A stretch of DNA of 64,000 bases from Proteus vulgaris (GCF_023100685.1 NZ_CP090064.1:3844001-3908000); one strand, 5' to 3'; counted from the first letter of the stretch, positions 1 through 9,385 are shown. The notes: a model not told the origin generated them from the sequence alone. A program made the numbers and translations.

Positions 1-1
1 A

Positions 2-1039
2 GATGACACTGCTGAAATTCTTTTTACCTCAGGAACAACTTCTCAACCCAAAGGCGTTGTTATTACACACTATAACTTACGCTTTGCGGGTTATTACTCA
101 TCATGGCAAAACGCATTACGTGAAGACGATGTTTATCTCACCGTTATGCCTGCCTTTCATATTGATTGCCAATGCACCGCATCTCTCGCGGCATTTTCTG
201 TAGGTGCGACATTTGTCCTACTCGAAAAATACAGTGCTAGAGCTTTTTGGAAACAAATCCTTAAGTATCAAGCGACGGTGACGGAATGCATTCCCATGAT
301 GATGAGAACCTTAATGGCACAACCAGTTTCATCCGAAGAAAAGCAACACAAATTACGCGAAGTAATGTTCTACCTCAATCTCGCAGATGAAGAAAAAGAC
401 GCTTTTATTGAGCGCTTTAACGTGCGATTGCTCACCTCTTATGGCATGACAGAAACTATCGTTGGTTTAATTGGTGATAGACCCGGAGATAAACGCCGTT
501 GGCCATCAATTGGTAGACCGGGTTTTTGTTATCAAGCTCAAATCAGAGACAAACAAAACCACGAAGTGCCTGATGGCGTTGTGGGTGAAATCTGCGTAAA
601 AGGCGAGCCTGGAAAAACCTTATTCAAAGAGTATTACAACCGACCCGATGCCACAGCAAAAGCGCTAGAGCCAGAAGGTTGGTTACATACTGGTGATTAT
701 GGTTATCGTGACGATGAAGGCTTTTTCTATTTCGTTGATCGCAGTTGCAATATGATCAAACGTGGTGGCGAGAATGTCTCTTGCGTTGAGATTGAAAATA
801 TCATTTCTTCACATCCTAAAATTCAAGATGTCGCCGTAATTGGAGTGCCTGACAACATTCGTGATGAAGCAATTAAAGCCTTTGTGGTACTGGTTGAAAA
901 TGAAACCTTGAGTGAAGAAGAATTCTTCCATTTCTGTGAGCAAAATATGGCGAAGTTTAAAGTTCCCAGCGCAGTTGAATTTAGAGAGGGCTTACCACGT
1001 AATTGCTCCGGAAAAGTGATTAAAAAGCATTTGAAATAA
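2..1039 (+). CDS. caiC: Crotonobetaine/carnitine--CoA ligase CaiC (5' end cut off)
   Basis: The reading frame is open from base 2, so the window starts inside the gene. About 345 C-terminal residues of a protein usually near 517 aa are present. The adenylate-forming signature is at the very start ([14 protein letters not shown]), followed by YGMTE and the GWLHTGD and FVDR motifs, and it ends in an [13 protein letters not shown] catalytic lysine region. The protein activates carnitine, crotonobetaine or gamma-butyrobetaine with CoA and ATP in anaerobic carnitine reduction. It is followed by caiD and caiE in the usual cai order. The ATG at 146 is internal and is not the true start. Confidence 0.96.
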   Translation, partial: DDTAEILFTSGTTSQPKGVVITHYNLRFAGYYSSWQNALREDDVYLTVMPAFHIDCQCTASLAAFSVGATFVLLEKYSARAFWKQILKYQATVTECIPMMMRTLMAQPVSSEEKQHKLREVMFYLNLADEEKDAFIERFNVRLLTSYGMTETIVGLIGDRPGDKRRWPSIGRPGFCYQAQIRDKQNHEVPDGVVGEICVKGEPGKTLFKEYYNRPDATAKALEPEGWLHTGDYGYRDDEGFFYFVDRSCNMIKRGGENVSCVEIENIISSHPKIQDVAVIGVPDNIRDEAIKAFVVLVENETLSEEEFFHFCEQNMAKFKVPSAVEFREGLPRNCSGKVIKKHLK

Positions 1040-1115
1040 GGCATAGGTAGGTTCAACCACAACTTAATAACCTCAATCATAAATGCTTATTTTTGATGAT
1101 GAAAAGGAATACAAC

Positions 1116-1901
1116 ATGAGCCAATCATTACACCTAACAACGCGTGGTTCAGTACTTGAAATTGTATTAGATAGGCCAAAAGCCAATGCTATTGATGCGA
1201 AAACCAGTCATGAAATGGGCGAAGTTTTCCTACGTTTTCGTGATGATCCCAACCTACGTGTCGCGATTATTACAGGTGCAGGCGAACGCTTTTTCTCGGC
1301 AGGATGGGATTTAAAAGCAGCGGCTGAAGGTGAAGCCCCTGATGCTGATTTCGGTGCAGGCGGTTTTGCTGGTTTAACTGAGCTTTTCAATCTAGATAAA
1401 CCTGTTATTGCCGCCGTTAACGGCTATGCTTTTGGTGGTGGATTTGAATTAGCACTCGCTGCCGACATGATAGTGTGTTCAGACAACGCTTCTTTTGCGT
1501 TACCTGAAGCACAACTAGGCATTGTGCCAGATAGTGGTGGCGTATTGCGTTTACCTAAACGTTTACCTCCGGCTATCGTCAATGAAATGCTAATGACCGG
1601 CCGTCGTATGAATGCGGACGAAGCATTGCGTTGGGGCATTGCAAACCGTGTTGTTAGTTCTGCTGAATTAATGGATAGCGCTCGTGAACTCGCAGATCAA
1701 ATCGCCAATAGTGCCCCACTGGCTGTTGCAGCATTAAAAGAGATTTATCGTGCCACTAGCGAACTTTCTATTGAAGAAGGCTATAAATTAATGCGCAGTG
1801 GTGTATTAAAACATTATCCAAGTGTTCTCCATTCAGAAGATGCCACAGAAGGGCCACTTGCCTTTGCTGAGAAACGAGCACCTGAATGGAAAGGTCGATA
1901 A
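1116..1901 (+). CDS. caiD: Carnitinyl-CoA dehydratase CaiD
   Basis: An enoyl-CoA hydratase/crotonase-family protein of 261 aa that interconverts carnitinyl-CoA and crotonobetainyl-CoA in the cytoplasm. Visible crotonase features are the acyl-CoA binding stretch [12 protein letters not shown], the oxyanion-hole region [15 protein letters not shown] and the [14 protein letters not shown] segment. It matches the Escherichia coli CaiD length and pattern end to end. The start is placed at 1116 and not at the in-frame ATG at 1083, because an AAGGA ribosome site lies just upstream and the protein then begins MSQSLHLT as in the family. It sits 76 bp after caiC and 39 bp before caiE, in one operon. 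Confidence 0.96.
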   Translation: MSQSLHLTTRGSVLEIVLDRPKANAIDAKTSHEMGEVFLRFRDDPNLRVAIITGAGERFFSAGWDLKAAAEGEAPDADFGAGGFAGLTELFNLDKPVIAAVNGYAFGGGFELALAADMIVCSDNASFALPEAQLGIVPDSGGVLRLPKRLPPAIVNEMLMTGRRMNADEALRWGIANRVVSSAELMDSARELADQIANSAPLAVAALKEIYRATSELSIEEGYKLMRSGVLKHYPSVLHSEDATEGPLAFAEKRAPEWKGR

Positions 1902-1940
1902 TTATTTAGTGTTTCGATAATACAACAAAGAGGAAAACAG

Positions 1941-2534
1941 ATGAATATCTACGCGTTTGAAGGCCTTGTCCCTGTGGTTCATCCAACAGCTTATGTTCAT
2001 CCATCTGCAGTATTAATTGGTGATGTGATTATTGGTGCAGGAGTTTATATCGGCCCATTAGCCTCACTCAGAGGGGATTATGGGCGCTTGATTGTTGAAG
2101 CAGGCGCTAACCTTCAAGACGGTTGTATCATGCACGGTTATACCGATATGGATACCATTGTTAGAGAAAATGGACATATTGGGCATGGTGCAATTCTCCA
2201 TAGTTGTATTATCGGGCGTGACAGTTTAGTGGGTATGAATAGCGTGATTATGGACGGTGCAGTGATTGGTGAAGAAAGTATTGTTGCCGCGATGAGCTTT
2301 GTGAAAGCAGGCTTTCAAGGACAACCTCGGCAAATGCTGATTGGCAGTCCTGCGAAACATGTGCGTGATATTACTGATAATGACATGGAATGGAAGCGTA
2401 TGAACACACGCGAATATCAAGACTTAGCGGTGCGTTGTCGTCAAAGCTTAGTCGAAACCACACCTTTAACGGCACCTGAGCCTAATCGTCCACGTTTACG
2501 AGGCACAACCGAAGTGAAACCAAAAGGTCAGTAA
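1941..2534 (+). CDS. caiE: Carnitine operon protein CaiE
   Basis: A 197-aa protein with hexapeptide repeats of a left-handed beta-helix ([20 protein letters not shown], then [20 protein letters not shown]), the fold of gamma-carbonic anhydrase-like proteins. The histidines of the metal-site motif are visible ([17 protein letters not shown]). CaiE is thought to support CaiB/CaiD activity, perhaps through cofactor handling, but its exact role is not settled. A strong GAGG ribosome site precedes the ATG. It is the last gene of the cai operon and is followed at once by a hairpin terminator. Confidence 0.95.
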   Translation: MNIYAFEGLVPVVHPTAYVHPSAVLIGDVIIGAGVYIGPLASLRGDYGRLIVEAGANLQDGCIMHGYTDMDTIVRENGHIGHGAILHSCIIGRDSLVGMNSVIMDGAVIGEESIVAAMSFVKAGFQGQPRQMLIGSPAKHVRDITDNDMEWKRMNTREYQDLAVRCRQSLVETTPLTAPEPNRPRLRGTTEVKPKGQ

Positions 2535-2542
2535 CAAACAGC

Positions 2543-2582
2543 GACAGGCGTTATACGCGCCTGTCGTCATTGTTCTTTTTTC
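2543..2582 (+). terminator. Rho-independent terminator after caiE
   Basis: A perfect 8-bp stem (GACAGGCG at 2543-2550 with CGCCTGTC at 2558-2565) and a 7-base loop, followed by a T-rich run through 2582. It lies between the convergent caiE and caiF genes and closes the cai operon. Confidence 0.8.
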
Positions 2583-2605
2583 AACCTGCAACTTAATCAG
2601 TCACG

Positions 2606-2998
2606 TTATCGTCGTTGTGATTTTGATAACATCCATTGCCATTTTTGTTCATGGTTTAACCCATGAGGGATCATGGATGCTAATTTCTCAGGAGAACTTT
2701 GACTACTTTTACCTTGAACATGGCCTTTTAAGCGTGAATAAAGTTGAGGATCGATATGACTCACTTTGATCATTCGTTGGCATTGGCATCCTCTGCCTTC
2801 AAGCTGATTAGGGACACTTTTCGTTTCACATTCAATTTCTTTTACATCAGAAAGAATATAAGAAACGATATTAATCGCATTACATTGAGGAATATCGAAT
2901 TTTGTTGCAATTTCTTTCGCACTTACCCAACGTTCTTGCGCTTGAACCCAGTCAGCAATTGATAGATAAAGTGGCTTATTCATGTATTCTTCGCACAT
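2606..2998 (-). CDS. caiF: Carnitine operon transcriptional activator CaiF
   Basis: A 130-aa cytoplasmic DNA-binding protein that, in enteric bacteria, activates the cai (and fix) operons under anaerobic conditions with carnitine present. It begins MCEEYMNKPLYL and keeps the family signature EGRGCQCQRMIKV in the middle and EQKWQWMLSKS-RR at the end. The length matches the E. coli protein. It is convergent with caiE, with its own promoter in the AT-rich stretch to its right. In E. coli caiF expression depends on CRP and FNR. No convincing site for either was found here by eye. Confidence 0.95.
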   Translation of the reverse strand: MCEEYMNKPLYLSIADWVQAQERWVSAKEIATKFDIPQCNAINIVSYILSDVKEIECETKSVPNQLEGRGCQCQRMIKVSHIDPQLYSRLKGHVQGKSSQSSPEKLASMIPHGLNHEQKWQWMLSKSQRR

Positions 2999-3571
2999 AT
3001 TTACTCCAGTATCACAAATAAAGTTTTATTTATCGCTAAATAAAGATAATAACTGTATATGTTAATTATCATTGCACCGCGGAGTATCGGTTTTCCCTGT
3101 TAATCTGGTAAGTTAACAACCCCATCAATATAATATTTAGTTTATTCTTAACAACCAAACTCTTTAATTAACACACTTGTCACAATTTGTTATTTTATTA
3201 TTAAAGCCAAAGCAATAACAATTAAACCGAGTAAAAACAAAAAATTAATTAAATATTAAAATATAAAATAGCTTTTAGAGAAAAAATAACAATTCATTGA
3301 TAAATAAACTATTTTTCACAAAAAAATAAAAAATAGATAGATTATATTAATAATCCATTTATAGACTAAGATTATAGTAATAGATCTAAATTTAGATTGC
3401 CAGAAAGGTGACTTATTATTAGATGTAAATCAATATTCTTTTATTTTAAGGCATCATAATCTAGTTATTAATACATTAGTAAAAGTGAAGATTAATATCT
3501 TAAATATCCCAAAACTGATAAATCAAGTGCTATATAGCGCTATAGCACTTAGTCTCATATTATTAATTTGA
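2999..3571. other. Intergenic region, caiF upstream and fsa downstream
   Basis: A 573-bp, very AT-rich stretch without a credible gene. It should hold the caiF promoter at its left end and the end of the fsa transcript at its right end, where there is one clear inverted repeat (3525-3550). No sure CRP or FNR site was recognised. Confidence 0.6.
3525..3550 (-). terminator. Inverted repeat downstream of the fsa-like gene, possible terminator
   Basis: A perfect 10-bp inverted repeat (AAGTGCTATA and TATAGCACTT) around the 6-base centre TAGCGC, 22 bp past the fsa stop codon. On the - strand it is followed by only a weak T-run, so terminator function is probable but not certain. Confidence 0.5.
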
Positions 3572-4234
3572 TTATAAAAAACGACGTTCAAATGCGCCTT
3601 GCCAATCATCTGCAAATCTATTTACTGCATCATCGACAACCGGTGAGCGAATAATTGAGTAAGCAAGTTCAATCGGTAATGTCACCGAAGAAGCCCCAGC
3701 TAATAAACAATCAACAACCTGACGGGGTGTTTTAAAGCTCGCAGCTAAGATTTTCGTCGGTAAATTATGCATGGTAATCAGTGTTTGTAACTCTTTTACT
3801 ACTCTTACCCCATCAGAGCCTTGTCTATCCATACGATGCACATAAGGGGCTATATAATCTGCCCCTGCTAAAGCTGCCATTAATCCTTGTGAGACACTGT
3901 AAATCGCGGTACCTAATACCAGCATATTTTTTTGTTTCAATTGTTTAATGGCGACAAGTCCCGCTTCAGTAACTGGGATTTTAATCACGGTATTATCCGC
4001 GATATTGCCAATACGTAATGCTTCTTCAATCATGGTATCGACATCACTGGCAATAACCTGTGCAAATACCCGACCTTTTCCTCCCATTGCCGCTTTTAAT
4101 TCAGGCAACAGCGTTTCAATATCTTGTGCCGATTTAGCAATAATAGACGGATTGGTAGTGACACCTGCAATAGGAAGAACTTGAGAGAGTTTTCTGACTT
4201 CTTCGATATCCGCTGTATCTAAATAGATTTCCAT
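3572..4234 (-). CDS. fsa: Fructose-6-phosphate aldolase (transaldolase-like, FsaA/FsaB family)
   Basis: A 220-aa TIM-barrel aldolase of the small transaldolase (MipB/TalC) family, which splits fructose 6-phosphate into dihydroxyacetone and glyceraldehyde 3-phosphate. It has the N-terminal MEIYLDTADI and GVTTNPSII motifs, the Schiff-base lysine at K85 in VIKIPVTEAG, and the late LAASFKTPRQ and FADDWQGAF motifs. The length equals the E. coli FsaA/FsaB proteins. FsaA and FsaB cannot be told apart from this reading. It is a single gene, with no sugar-transport partner beside it. Confidence 0.9.
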   Translation of the reverse strand: MEIYLDTADIEEVRKLSQVLPIAGVTTNPSIIAKSAQDIETLLPELKAAMGGKGRVFAQVIASDVDTMIEEALRIGNIADNTVIKIPVTEAGLVAIKQLKQKNMLVLGTAIYSVSQGLMAALAGADYIAPYVHRMDRQGSDGVRVVKELQTLITMHNLPTKILAASFKTPRQVVDCLLAGASSVTLPIELAYSIIRSPVVDDAVNRFADDWQGAFERRFL

Positions 4235-4511
4235 AATCGCGCCTCAATGATGTGGTTTTTAAGCTAAATAATTATAGGTATAACGTAGAAAGTAGCATTG
4301 TGCGCGATGGATTTCTAGTCGATTCAATGAAAATAGCGCCCACACAAAGGCGCTATTGATTTAATTTCAATAATAAATAGCTATTATTTTCATTTAACAA
4401 CTAAATAATTACCAATCTAAATTTAATATTCAATACCGGATTACATTTTAGATGAAATAATATATATACAATATCATTATTGATATTAAAAAATAATTTT
4501 ATTTGATTTGA

Positions 4512-5123
4512 CTATTTTTTAAATTCAGCATCAATAACTTGATAAAAAGCATTACCTGTATCCGCAATATCCCAAACACCTAAAATAATTTGATAACCTG
4601 CACGCTCTGGTATATTACAATTTATCTCTACGGTTTCTGTTGGTATTTTGCCATTATCATTTTGTTGGCAGAATGGTGTTAAATCAAAATCAGCACGGGT
4701 CAGTGGCTTATTTACATCCCACCCTGGTTTCGTAATAAAAAATCGCCATGATTCAGTGCTATGTTTAGCCGTTAATGTCCATTTAAACATATTTTCTCCA
4801 CTTTTCATTGCCACTTTATGCCAACGATCCGCACTTTGTGCATTTAAAGCAGAAAAAGTCTCTTTCCCACCACTGGCAATTTGACCATCAGCAGGCCCAT
4901 CTTTAGGAAATCCTTTAAATCCTTCAATTGATTGAGGTTCATACTGAATTGGTCCACAATTTTTATTTAAATTTCCTCCTTTTGATGAACAAAGGAAAGC
5001 TCTACTAGGAGGTACATCAATATATCCATGTTTTAATGTCACATCTGCTGACACGGTTGAAATAAAACTCGCTGATGATAGTAATAATGTTGCAGTAAAT
5101 ACCATAATTTTATTTTTCTTCAT
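4512..5123 (-). CDS. Secreted chitin-binding protein, AA10 lytic polysaccharide monooxygenase family
   Basis: A 203-aa single-domain protein with a Sec signal peptide (residues 1-26, ending TVSA). It resembles CBP21: HGYIDVPPSRAFLC near the N-terminus, AKHSTESWRFF holding the second copper-brace histidine (H121), and NAFYQVID holding the axial phenylalanine (F193), plus four or more cysteines. The family cleaves or binds crystalline chitin. One odd point is that the first brace histidine (H32) is five residues after the best signal cleavage site, although the family needs it as the free N-terminus. It lies just downstream of the Tc toxin operon, on the same strand but behind a terminator. Confidence 0.88.
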   Translation of the reverse strand: MKKNKIMVFTATLLLSSASFISTVSADVTLKHGYIDVPPSRAFLCSSKGGNLNKNCGPIQYEPQSIEGFKGFPKDGPADGQIASGGKETFSALNAQSADRWHKVAMKSGENMFKWTLTAKHSTESWRFFITKPGWDVNKPLTRADFDLTPFCQQNDNGKIPTETVEINCNIPERAGYQIILGVWDIADTGNAFYQVIDAEFKK

Positions 5124-5582
5124 AATGAAACCTCAATGATTATTAAAAATTTTAAAATATAATGATTGTGTCAATCCCAATAGATATTAGTCAAAAATAG
5201 ATAGTTGAATATGTATTTATTTATATTTGTGAGCAATATCGCCATTTAATTTAATATTAAAATGGAATTAAAACAGCTATTTAATATTTATTAGATATAC
5301 AATTTATTATGGAAATGAAAATAAAACCTTAAAGCAAGATATAAAAAATAAGTATCCAACTGTATCTGACTATTAAAATTTATCAAACTTCATTATTTAA
5401 ATAATTTTTAAAATGTATTTTTTTGAGAAAATAATCACATTTAAATTAACGATTATATATAGAAAAGTAGCATTATAAGAAAGGAGTTTAGTAGAAAAAC
5501 ATCTTCATTAAGATAGCGTTAAAAACTGTCAGAGCAATATATACATGTTGCCCTGACAAATTTTAAAATGCACTATTGTAGA
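5124..5582. other. Intergenic region between the LPMO gene and the Tc operon
   Basis: A 459-bp AT-rich stretch with no credible gene. The right end holds the Tc operon terminator (5520-5558). The left end should hold the LPMO promoter; no operator was recognised. Confidence 0.55.
5520..5558 (-). terminator. Rho-independent terminator of the Tc toxin operon
   Basis: On the - strand, TGTCAG and GCAA pair with CTGACA and TTGC (5527-5558), with one bulged position between the two stem parts, followed by GTTTTTAA. It lies 24 bp past the tcC stop codon. Confidence 0.7.
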
Positions 5583-6386
5583 TTAGCCTCTTGGAAGCAT
5601 ATTAGCATTAATAATATAGCGATGAGACGAACCAAACTTCTCTGGATTATTCATATAAGAACTTCCTTCTGGTAAATATTGCAATGAAGTAATTTTCATC
5701 TTGTTATAAACAGGGAATGTCACTTCATCCTCACCTTTATAGACAGGCATAGAAACACCTAGATTTTCGGGTTCAAGATTAAAATGCCACATAACATTTG
5801 CGTTAGAAACATAACCTGACTTCGGTGTAGTTGCAGTAGACATTATAGAAACAGCAGAAACAGGAATATTTACTTGCTTTAATACTGCTTTCTCCTTGTT
5901 TTTAACTTCATCTACAAAATCCTTAAACCACGGGTAAGTTTCACTAATCGATAATCCATCACCTCGATATGTTGTTTTCTCATGAGTCTTAACATATTTA
6001 GGCCATTCTTCTTCCATTTTATTTAATTTATTTTGTAGATATAATACTTTCTGTTCATTAATATTTTCCTTTATTAATTGACGTTGAGATTTTTCATTAA
6101 TACCTTGCCATTCATCAACAAACATTTTTATATTAGAAATATCGTTATAATGTTTAATTTTAGAGACATATAAAGTTCTAAAAAATCCCGTATAGTATGG
6201 ATAATTTCCTCCTTGCTGATCCGATAATGCCGTACTATTAGCATTCTTTAATGGATCACCCCAAGTTTTCCGTGGTTTTGATATTGCCTGCATACCATCA
6301 GGTACTGGTGGTGGCAATGGTGCTCCCCCCATCATAGGCGGTGCTGGTGGTGCCATAGGCGGTGCTGGCGGTGCTGGTGGAATTGG
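5583..6386 (-). other. Hypervariable toxin domain of TcC, predicted ADP-ribosyltransferase
   Basis: This covers residues 677-943 of the TcC protein. Residues 677-707 are a proline-rich linker. The remainder carries the three landmarks of an R-S-E ADP-ribosyltransferase in order: Arg817 in KTTYRGDGL, the S-T motif at 859-860 in SIMSTATTP, and an E-x-E at 895-897 in KGEDEVTFP. In Photorhabdus, TccC3 and TccC5 carry ADP-ribosyltransferases that modify actin and Rho GTPases. The target here is unknown. The motif assignment was made by eye. Confidence 0.75.
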
Positions 6387-8414
6387 CATTCGCCCATCAG
6401 GATCATGCATAGTCACAGGGTTATTACGCACCATTCGGTATAAATTAAGCCCATCAACCGTACCTGCGGGATCAGCACTTAACCAACGACCAAGCCAAGG
6501 TTGATAATAACGGTGGCCGTAGTAATAAAGTCCGGTGGAATCTTTCTCTTTCCCTGAATAACGGATCGTTTTGTAGTCAGCTTCTACCGCATTTTCGCTA
6601 GACCAAATTGCAGTGCCTCCATAAGGGTAATACTCTTCATAACTGATTAATTGCCCTTTACCATCAGTTTCTAATCCGCTGTTACCAATGCCATCATCAT
6701 AGCTATAACGCAATGAATTATTTTCAATGCCTTGCGGTGATCCGATTTCCCAACATAATGCTCTGACTTTTGCACTAGTGCCTACCTGAATATGGACGAC
6801 ATCATATTTTTCTCTTGTCGGATATTCACCAAACTCCCAAACATCAATATTAGATAAGTAATGAGTAAGCACTTTCTCCAACTTATCAGACGAACCTTGC
6901 TTACGTCCTCTTAGTTTAGTGGCTCGCTGGCCTTCACTATCATATTGATAAGTTTCCCCCTCATAAATTGATCCGTTTTCTATTTTTCCATTTGTGGCTT
7001 CTAATTCATTACAATTATTCCAAAATAGCGTATCGCCATTCAGTAGTTTGGTTAAATTACCACTCTCATCAAAATAGCTATCCACATTTTGTGGATCTGC
7101 ACATTGAGATTTCAATAAAGCACGATTGGTTTTATGAGAAACAATAATATCTTGAGTAAAACTTTGTTGTGCCGTCGGGGAGTTGTGACGAATTTGCGTT
7201 AAATTACCACCACGATCGTAAGTGTATAAGCGGGTGTAATTAGTATAACTTTGCGCATCTTTAGCGAATATTGTCACTGGTTGGGATTGCATCGAAGCAG
7301 GTGTTTGCTGATTGGCGGATTCTCGACCAGTAGCACTGACTAATTGATACAGAGAGTCATAAACATAACGATTTTCAGGTACCACTTTCTGATTACGCCA
7401 ATAGCGAGTCGCTTCAGCGTCGTTTTTTAGTACAATAATATTCCCCACAGGATCATACTCATAACGCAGATCTTGCATGATCTTCGCCCCTAAAGCATGA
7501 CCTTGAGGACGTTCTGTTTTGACCTGTAGTAAACGCTGTGTTTCTGCTTCATATTCATAAGTGGTCACTAGTCCATTACCGTGCTCTTCGCGTAATTTTT
7601 GCCCTGCCGCCGAATAGGTGAGTGAACATAAAACCTCTTGTTCTGATTTTCCTTTTAAGGTTAGCCACGATTGTTTAACAAAACCAGCAATATCATAGAC
7701 AATACGGCGTTGATGACCTTTAGCATCTGTTTCTTTTAATACAGCCCCTGTGGCATCATGAGTGAGCATAGTTTTATAATTCTCCGCATGCTCCACTTGA
7801 TTCATATCGTAACTGCCTTCCTCCCAATGTATATCATTACCAAAGTGAAATTTTCTGATGAAATAGGTATTTTTTCCTAATAAAGAAAACGTCTTAAATT
7901 CTTTTTTACCCGCAGTGTCATAATGAGCAATACATTTTCCTACACGATTATTATTAACTGATATTTCGTCGCTATTTGCCCATTTCAGCAGTTGTTTTAC
8001 CTTACTACCTTCCTTAACTTTTTCTAAATTACGCACAAACTCAGGTTTACTATATTCATATGTAATCACAGTACCTTGGGCATTAATCTGCTGTGCAACA
8101 GTGCCTTCAATATCATTTAGATTAAAGTTATTTCCATTATCAACACATTGTGAAAGCGATAATGCACCACCTAAACTAATTGTTTGCTGAATATTGGGTT
8201 GAATAGAGGAGTCTGATTGCTGTGCTTCATACAATCTAGCATCAATACTGCGCTCTAAGTAACCACGAACATGATAGTGATGACGGATAATACGCTCATC
8301 GGTTTGGTTACTTGTATCTGGATGACGACAATAGTTAATTTCACGGATTGTTGATCCATGATTGTCATGAACCACCACAGTGGGTGTTCGTGTATATAAT
8401 TGTTGATTTGACAT
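5583..8414 (-). CDS. tccC: Tc toxin C component (TccC-like, RHS cocoon with C-terminal toxin)
   Basis: A 943-aa protein that starts with the typical TccC opening (TRTPTVVVHDNHG-TIREINY) and contains many YD/RHS repeats. It ends its conserved part with the RHS core signature LGRWLSADPAGT...LYRMVRNNPVTMHDPDGRM (to residue 676). TcC closes the TcB shell, and its aspartic-protease core cuts off the C-terminal toxin inside the cocoon. After residue 676 come about 30 proline-rich residues and then a variable domain with ADP-ribosyltransferase motifs. The gene follows the lysis gene Rz1 after only 14 bp and precedes the operon terminator. The sequence is intact with no frameshift. Confidence 0.95.
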   Translation of the reverse strand: MSNQQLYTRTPTVVVHDNHGSTIREINYCRHPDTSNQTDERIIRHHYHVRGYLERSIDARLYEAQQSDSSIQPNIQQTISLGGALSLSQCVDNGNNFNLNDIEGTVAQQINAQGTVITYEYSKPEFVRNLEKVKEGSKVKQLLKWANSDEISVNNNRVGKCIAHYDTAGKKEFKTFSLLGKNTYFIRKFHFGNDIHWEEGSYDMNQVEHAENYKTMLTHDATGAVLKETDAKGHQRRIVYDIAGFVKQSWLTLKGKSEQEVLCSLTYSAAGQKLREEHGNGLVTTYEYEAETQRLLQVKTERPQGHALGAKIMQDLRYEYDPVGNIIVLKNDAEATRYWRNQKVVPENRYVYDSLYQLVSATGRESANQQTPASMQSQPVTIFAKDAQSYTNYTRLYTYDRGGNLTQIRHNSPTAQQSFTQDIIVSHKTNRALLKSQCADPQNVDSYFDESGNLTKLLNGDTLFWNNCNELEATNGKIENGSIYEGETYQYDSEGQRATKLRGRKQGSSDKLEKVLTHYLSNIDVWEFGEYPTREKYDVVHIQVGTSAKVRALCWEIGSPQGIENNSLRYSYDDGIGNSGLETDGKGQLISYEEYYPYGGTAIWSSENAVEADYKTIRYSGKEKDSTGLYYYGHRYYQPWLGRWLSADPAGTVDGLNLYRMVRNNPVTMHDPDGRMPIPPAPPAPPMAPPAPPMMGGAPLPPPVPDGMQAISKPRKTWGDPLKNANSTALSDQQGGNYPYYTGFFRTLYVSKIKHYNDISNIKMFVDEWQGINEKSQRQLIKENINEQKVLYLQNKLNKMEEEWPKYVKTHEKTTYRGDGLSISETYPWFKDFVDEVKNKEKAVLKQVNIPVSAVSIMSTATTPKSGYVSNANVMWHFNLEPENLGVSMPVYKGEDEVTFPVYNKMKITSLQYLPEGSSYMNNPEKFGSSHRYIINANMLPRG

Positions 8415-8428
8415 ATTTCTATAATTCC

Positions 8429-8752
8429 TTAGTTGATTTTCTTTTTAGCATCCAATTCGTTACTACTACGCTGATTTTTTAAAGCTAAAATTTCGGCAAT
8501 AGCTTTTTTATCGGTATTACATTTTTCTAAAACCAATATTAAACGGGCCACATAATCAGGGTAATCTCCCCACACTTGCACATTAAAGAAGGGTGCAGAG
8601 CACGGCTGTAACAAATGTGAAGGAACAAATTTATCCGGCGCTTTAACGACGATTGAGGGTGTTCTGTTGCAACCGGATAACAGCATCAGGTACAGACTCA
8701 TTAGCACAAGGCGTTTGAGCCAAAATCTGCCGTAATTCTTGTCGTATAACAT
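8429..8752 (-). CDS. Rz1-like outer-membrane spanin lipoprotein
   Basis: A 107-aa protein with a lipoprotein signal (LMLLSGC, lipid-modified cysteine near residue 28) and a following Pro/Ser-containing stretch, as in phage Rz1-type o-spanins. Its start lies inside the Rz gene in another frame and overlaps it by 110 bp, the embedded Rz/Rz1 arrangement. A good AGAGGAAG ribosome site precedes the start at 8752. A later Met at 8701 would also leave a signal peptide. Together with Rz it should fuse the inner and outer membranes in the last step of lysis. The tcC start is 14 bp downstream, so the two are probably translated from one message. Confidence 0.75.
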   Translation of the reverse strand: MLYDKNYGRFWLKRLVLMSLYLMLLSGCNRTPSIVVKAPDKFVPSHLLQPCSAPFFNVQVWGDYPDYVARLILVLEKCNTDKKAIAEILALKNQRSSNELDAKKKIN

Positions 8753-8999
8753 GATTTTCTTCCTCTAAAAATTGTTGCTCCTTTTGTTGGTGCATTAATG
8801 CTTCAGACACTTGCTCAGCTTGCTCATGCCATTGAATTAATTGTGATTGCAATGTGCGTTGTTGATATTCAAGCTGGCTGTTTTGTTCTGATAGTCGATT
8901 GATTTGCTTATATTGATAACGAATAACCAGCAGAGTGAGAACAATAATAATTGCCACTCCACCTTTAACACCTAAACGTAAAAAAGTGCTTATATTCAT
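8643..8999 (-). CDS. Rz-like inner-membrane spanin
   Basis: A 118-aa protein with an N-terminal membrane anchor (GVAIIIVLTLLVIRY, about residues 13-27) and a long coiled-coil region rich in Gln and Glu, the build of phage Rz/LysB i-spanins. The ATG at 8999 is chosen over a TTG at 9017 because it forms an ATGA overlap with the endolysin stop codon. It works with the embedded Rz1 gene to disrupt the outer membrane after murein breakdown. Sequence identity of spanins is low, so the call rests on architecture and position. Confidence 0.78.
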   Translation of the reverse strand: MNISTFLRLGVKGGVAIIIVLTLLVIRYQYKQINRLSEQNSQLEYQQRTLQSQLIQWHEQAEQVSEALMHQQKEQQFLEEENHVIRQELRQILAQTPCANESVPDAVIRLQQNTLNRR

Positions 9000-9385
9000 G
9001 GATATGTCTCTCGACAAAGTTCGTAATGAGGGCCATCACGAAATGAAACCCAATCCCCCCCCCAATTAATTCGAGCATTCAATTGATAAGCAGCTTTTTT
9101 CATCGCTTTTGATACCGACTCGAATGCTGACCAATCTTGCCAAGGGATCTCTCCATTCACTAAGGGCACAATATCAACGGCATGACCTGTTAAATGGCGA
9201 CTATTGAGTGTTTTGCTTTTACCTTCCTTCATTAGCTCTTTTTGTCGAGCTAATGAACGTACCCCTTCAATAACGACAAAGTCATATTCACTAAATGTCA
9301 GTGCCAAATTAACCACTTGGACTAAATCCTGATCCACACCTTCTAGGTTTTTTTGGCTACGCTGACTCAATGTATATATGCTCAT
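8996..9385 (-). CDS. Phage-type endolysin, M15 family (L-alanyl-D-glutamate endopeptidase-like)
   Basis: A 129-aa enzyme without a signal peptide. It carries the zinc motif SRHLTGHAVD (H64 and D71) and the C-terminal DGPHYEL (H120), the same pattern and spacing as the phage T5 endolysin group. It should cut peptide cross-links in peptidoglycan once the holin lets it reach the periplasm. It overlaps the holin gene by 4 bp (ATGA) and the Rz gene by 4 bp. Its place between TcB and TcC genes is unusual for a phage gene but known from Yersinia Tc islands. Confidence 0.88.
   Translation of the reverse strand: MSIYTLSQRSQKNLEGVDQDLVQVVNLALTFSEYDFVVIEGVRSLARQKELMKEGKSKTLNSRHLTGHAVDIVPLVNGEIPWQDWSAFESVSKAMKKAAYQLNARINWGGDWVSFRDGPHYELCRETYP

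Noticed and set aside
3..203. Open frame of 66 codons at the left edge
   Set aside because: It is a shifted frame over caiC. The true frame is open from base 2 and reads the adenylate-forming motif.
823..1080. 85-codon frame on the - strand over the caiC end
   Set aside because: No ribosome site and no family features, and it lies antisense to a clear gene.
3177..3195. TTGTCACAATT resembling half of a CRP site upstream of caiF
   Set aside because: The other half does not match TGTGA at the required spacing, so it is not reported as a site.
6294..6386. GC-rich triplet-like repeats in tcC (proline-rich)
   Set aside because: Not an independent repeat element. They encode the PPAPP linker of the TcC protein, described with the toxin domain.
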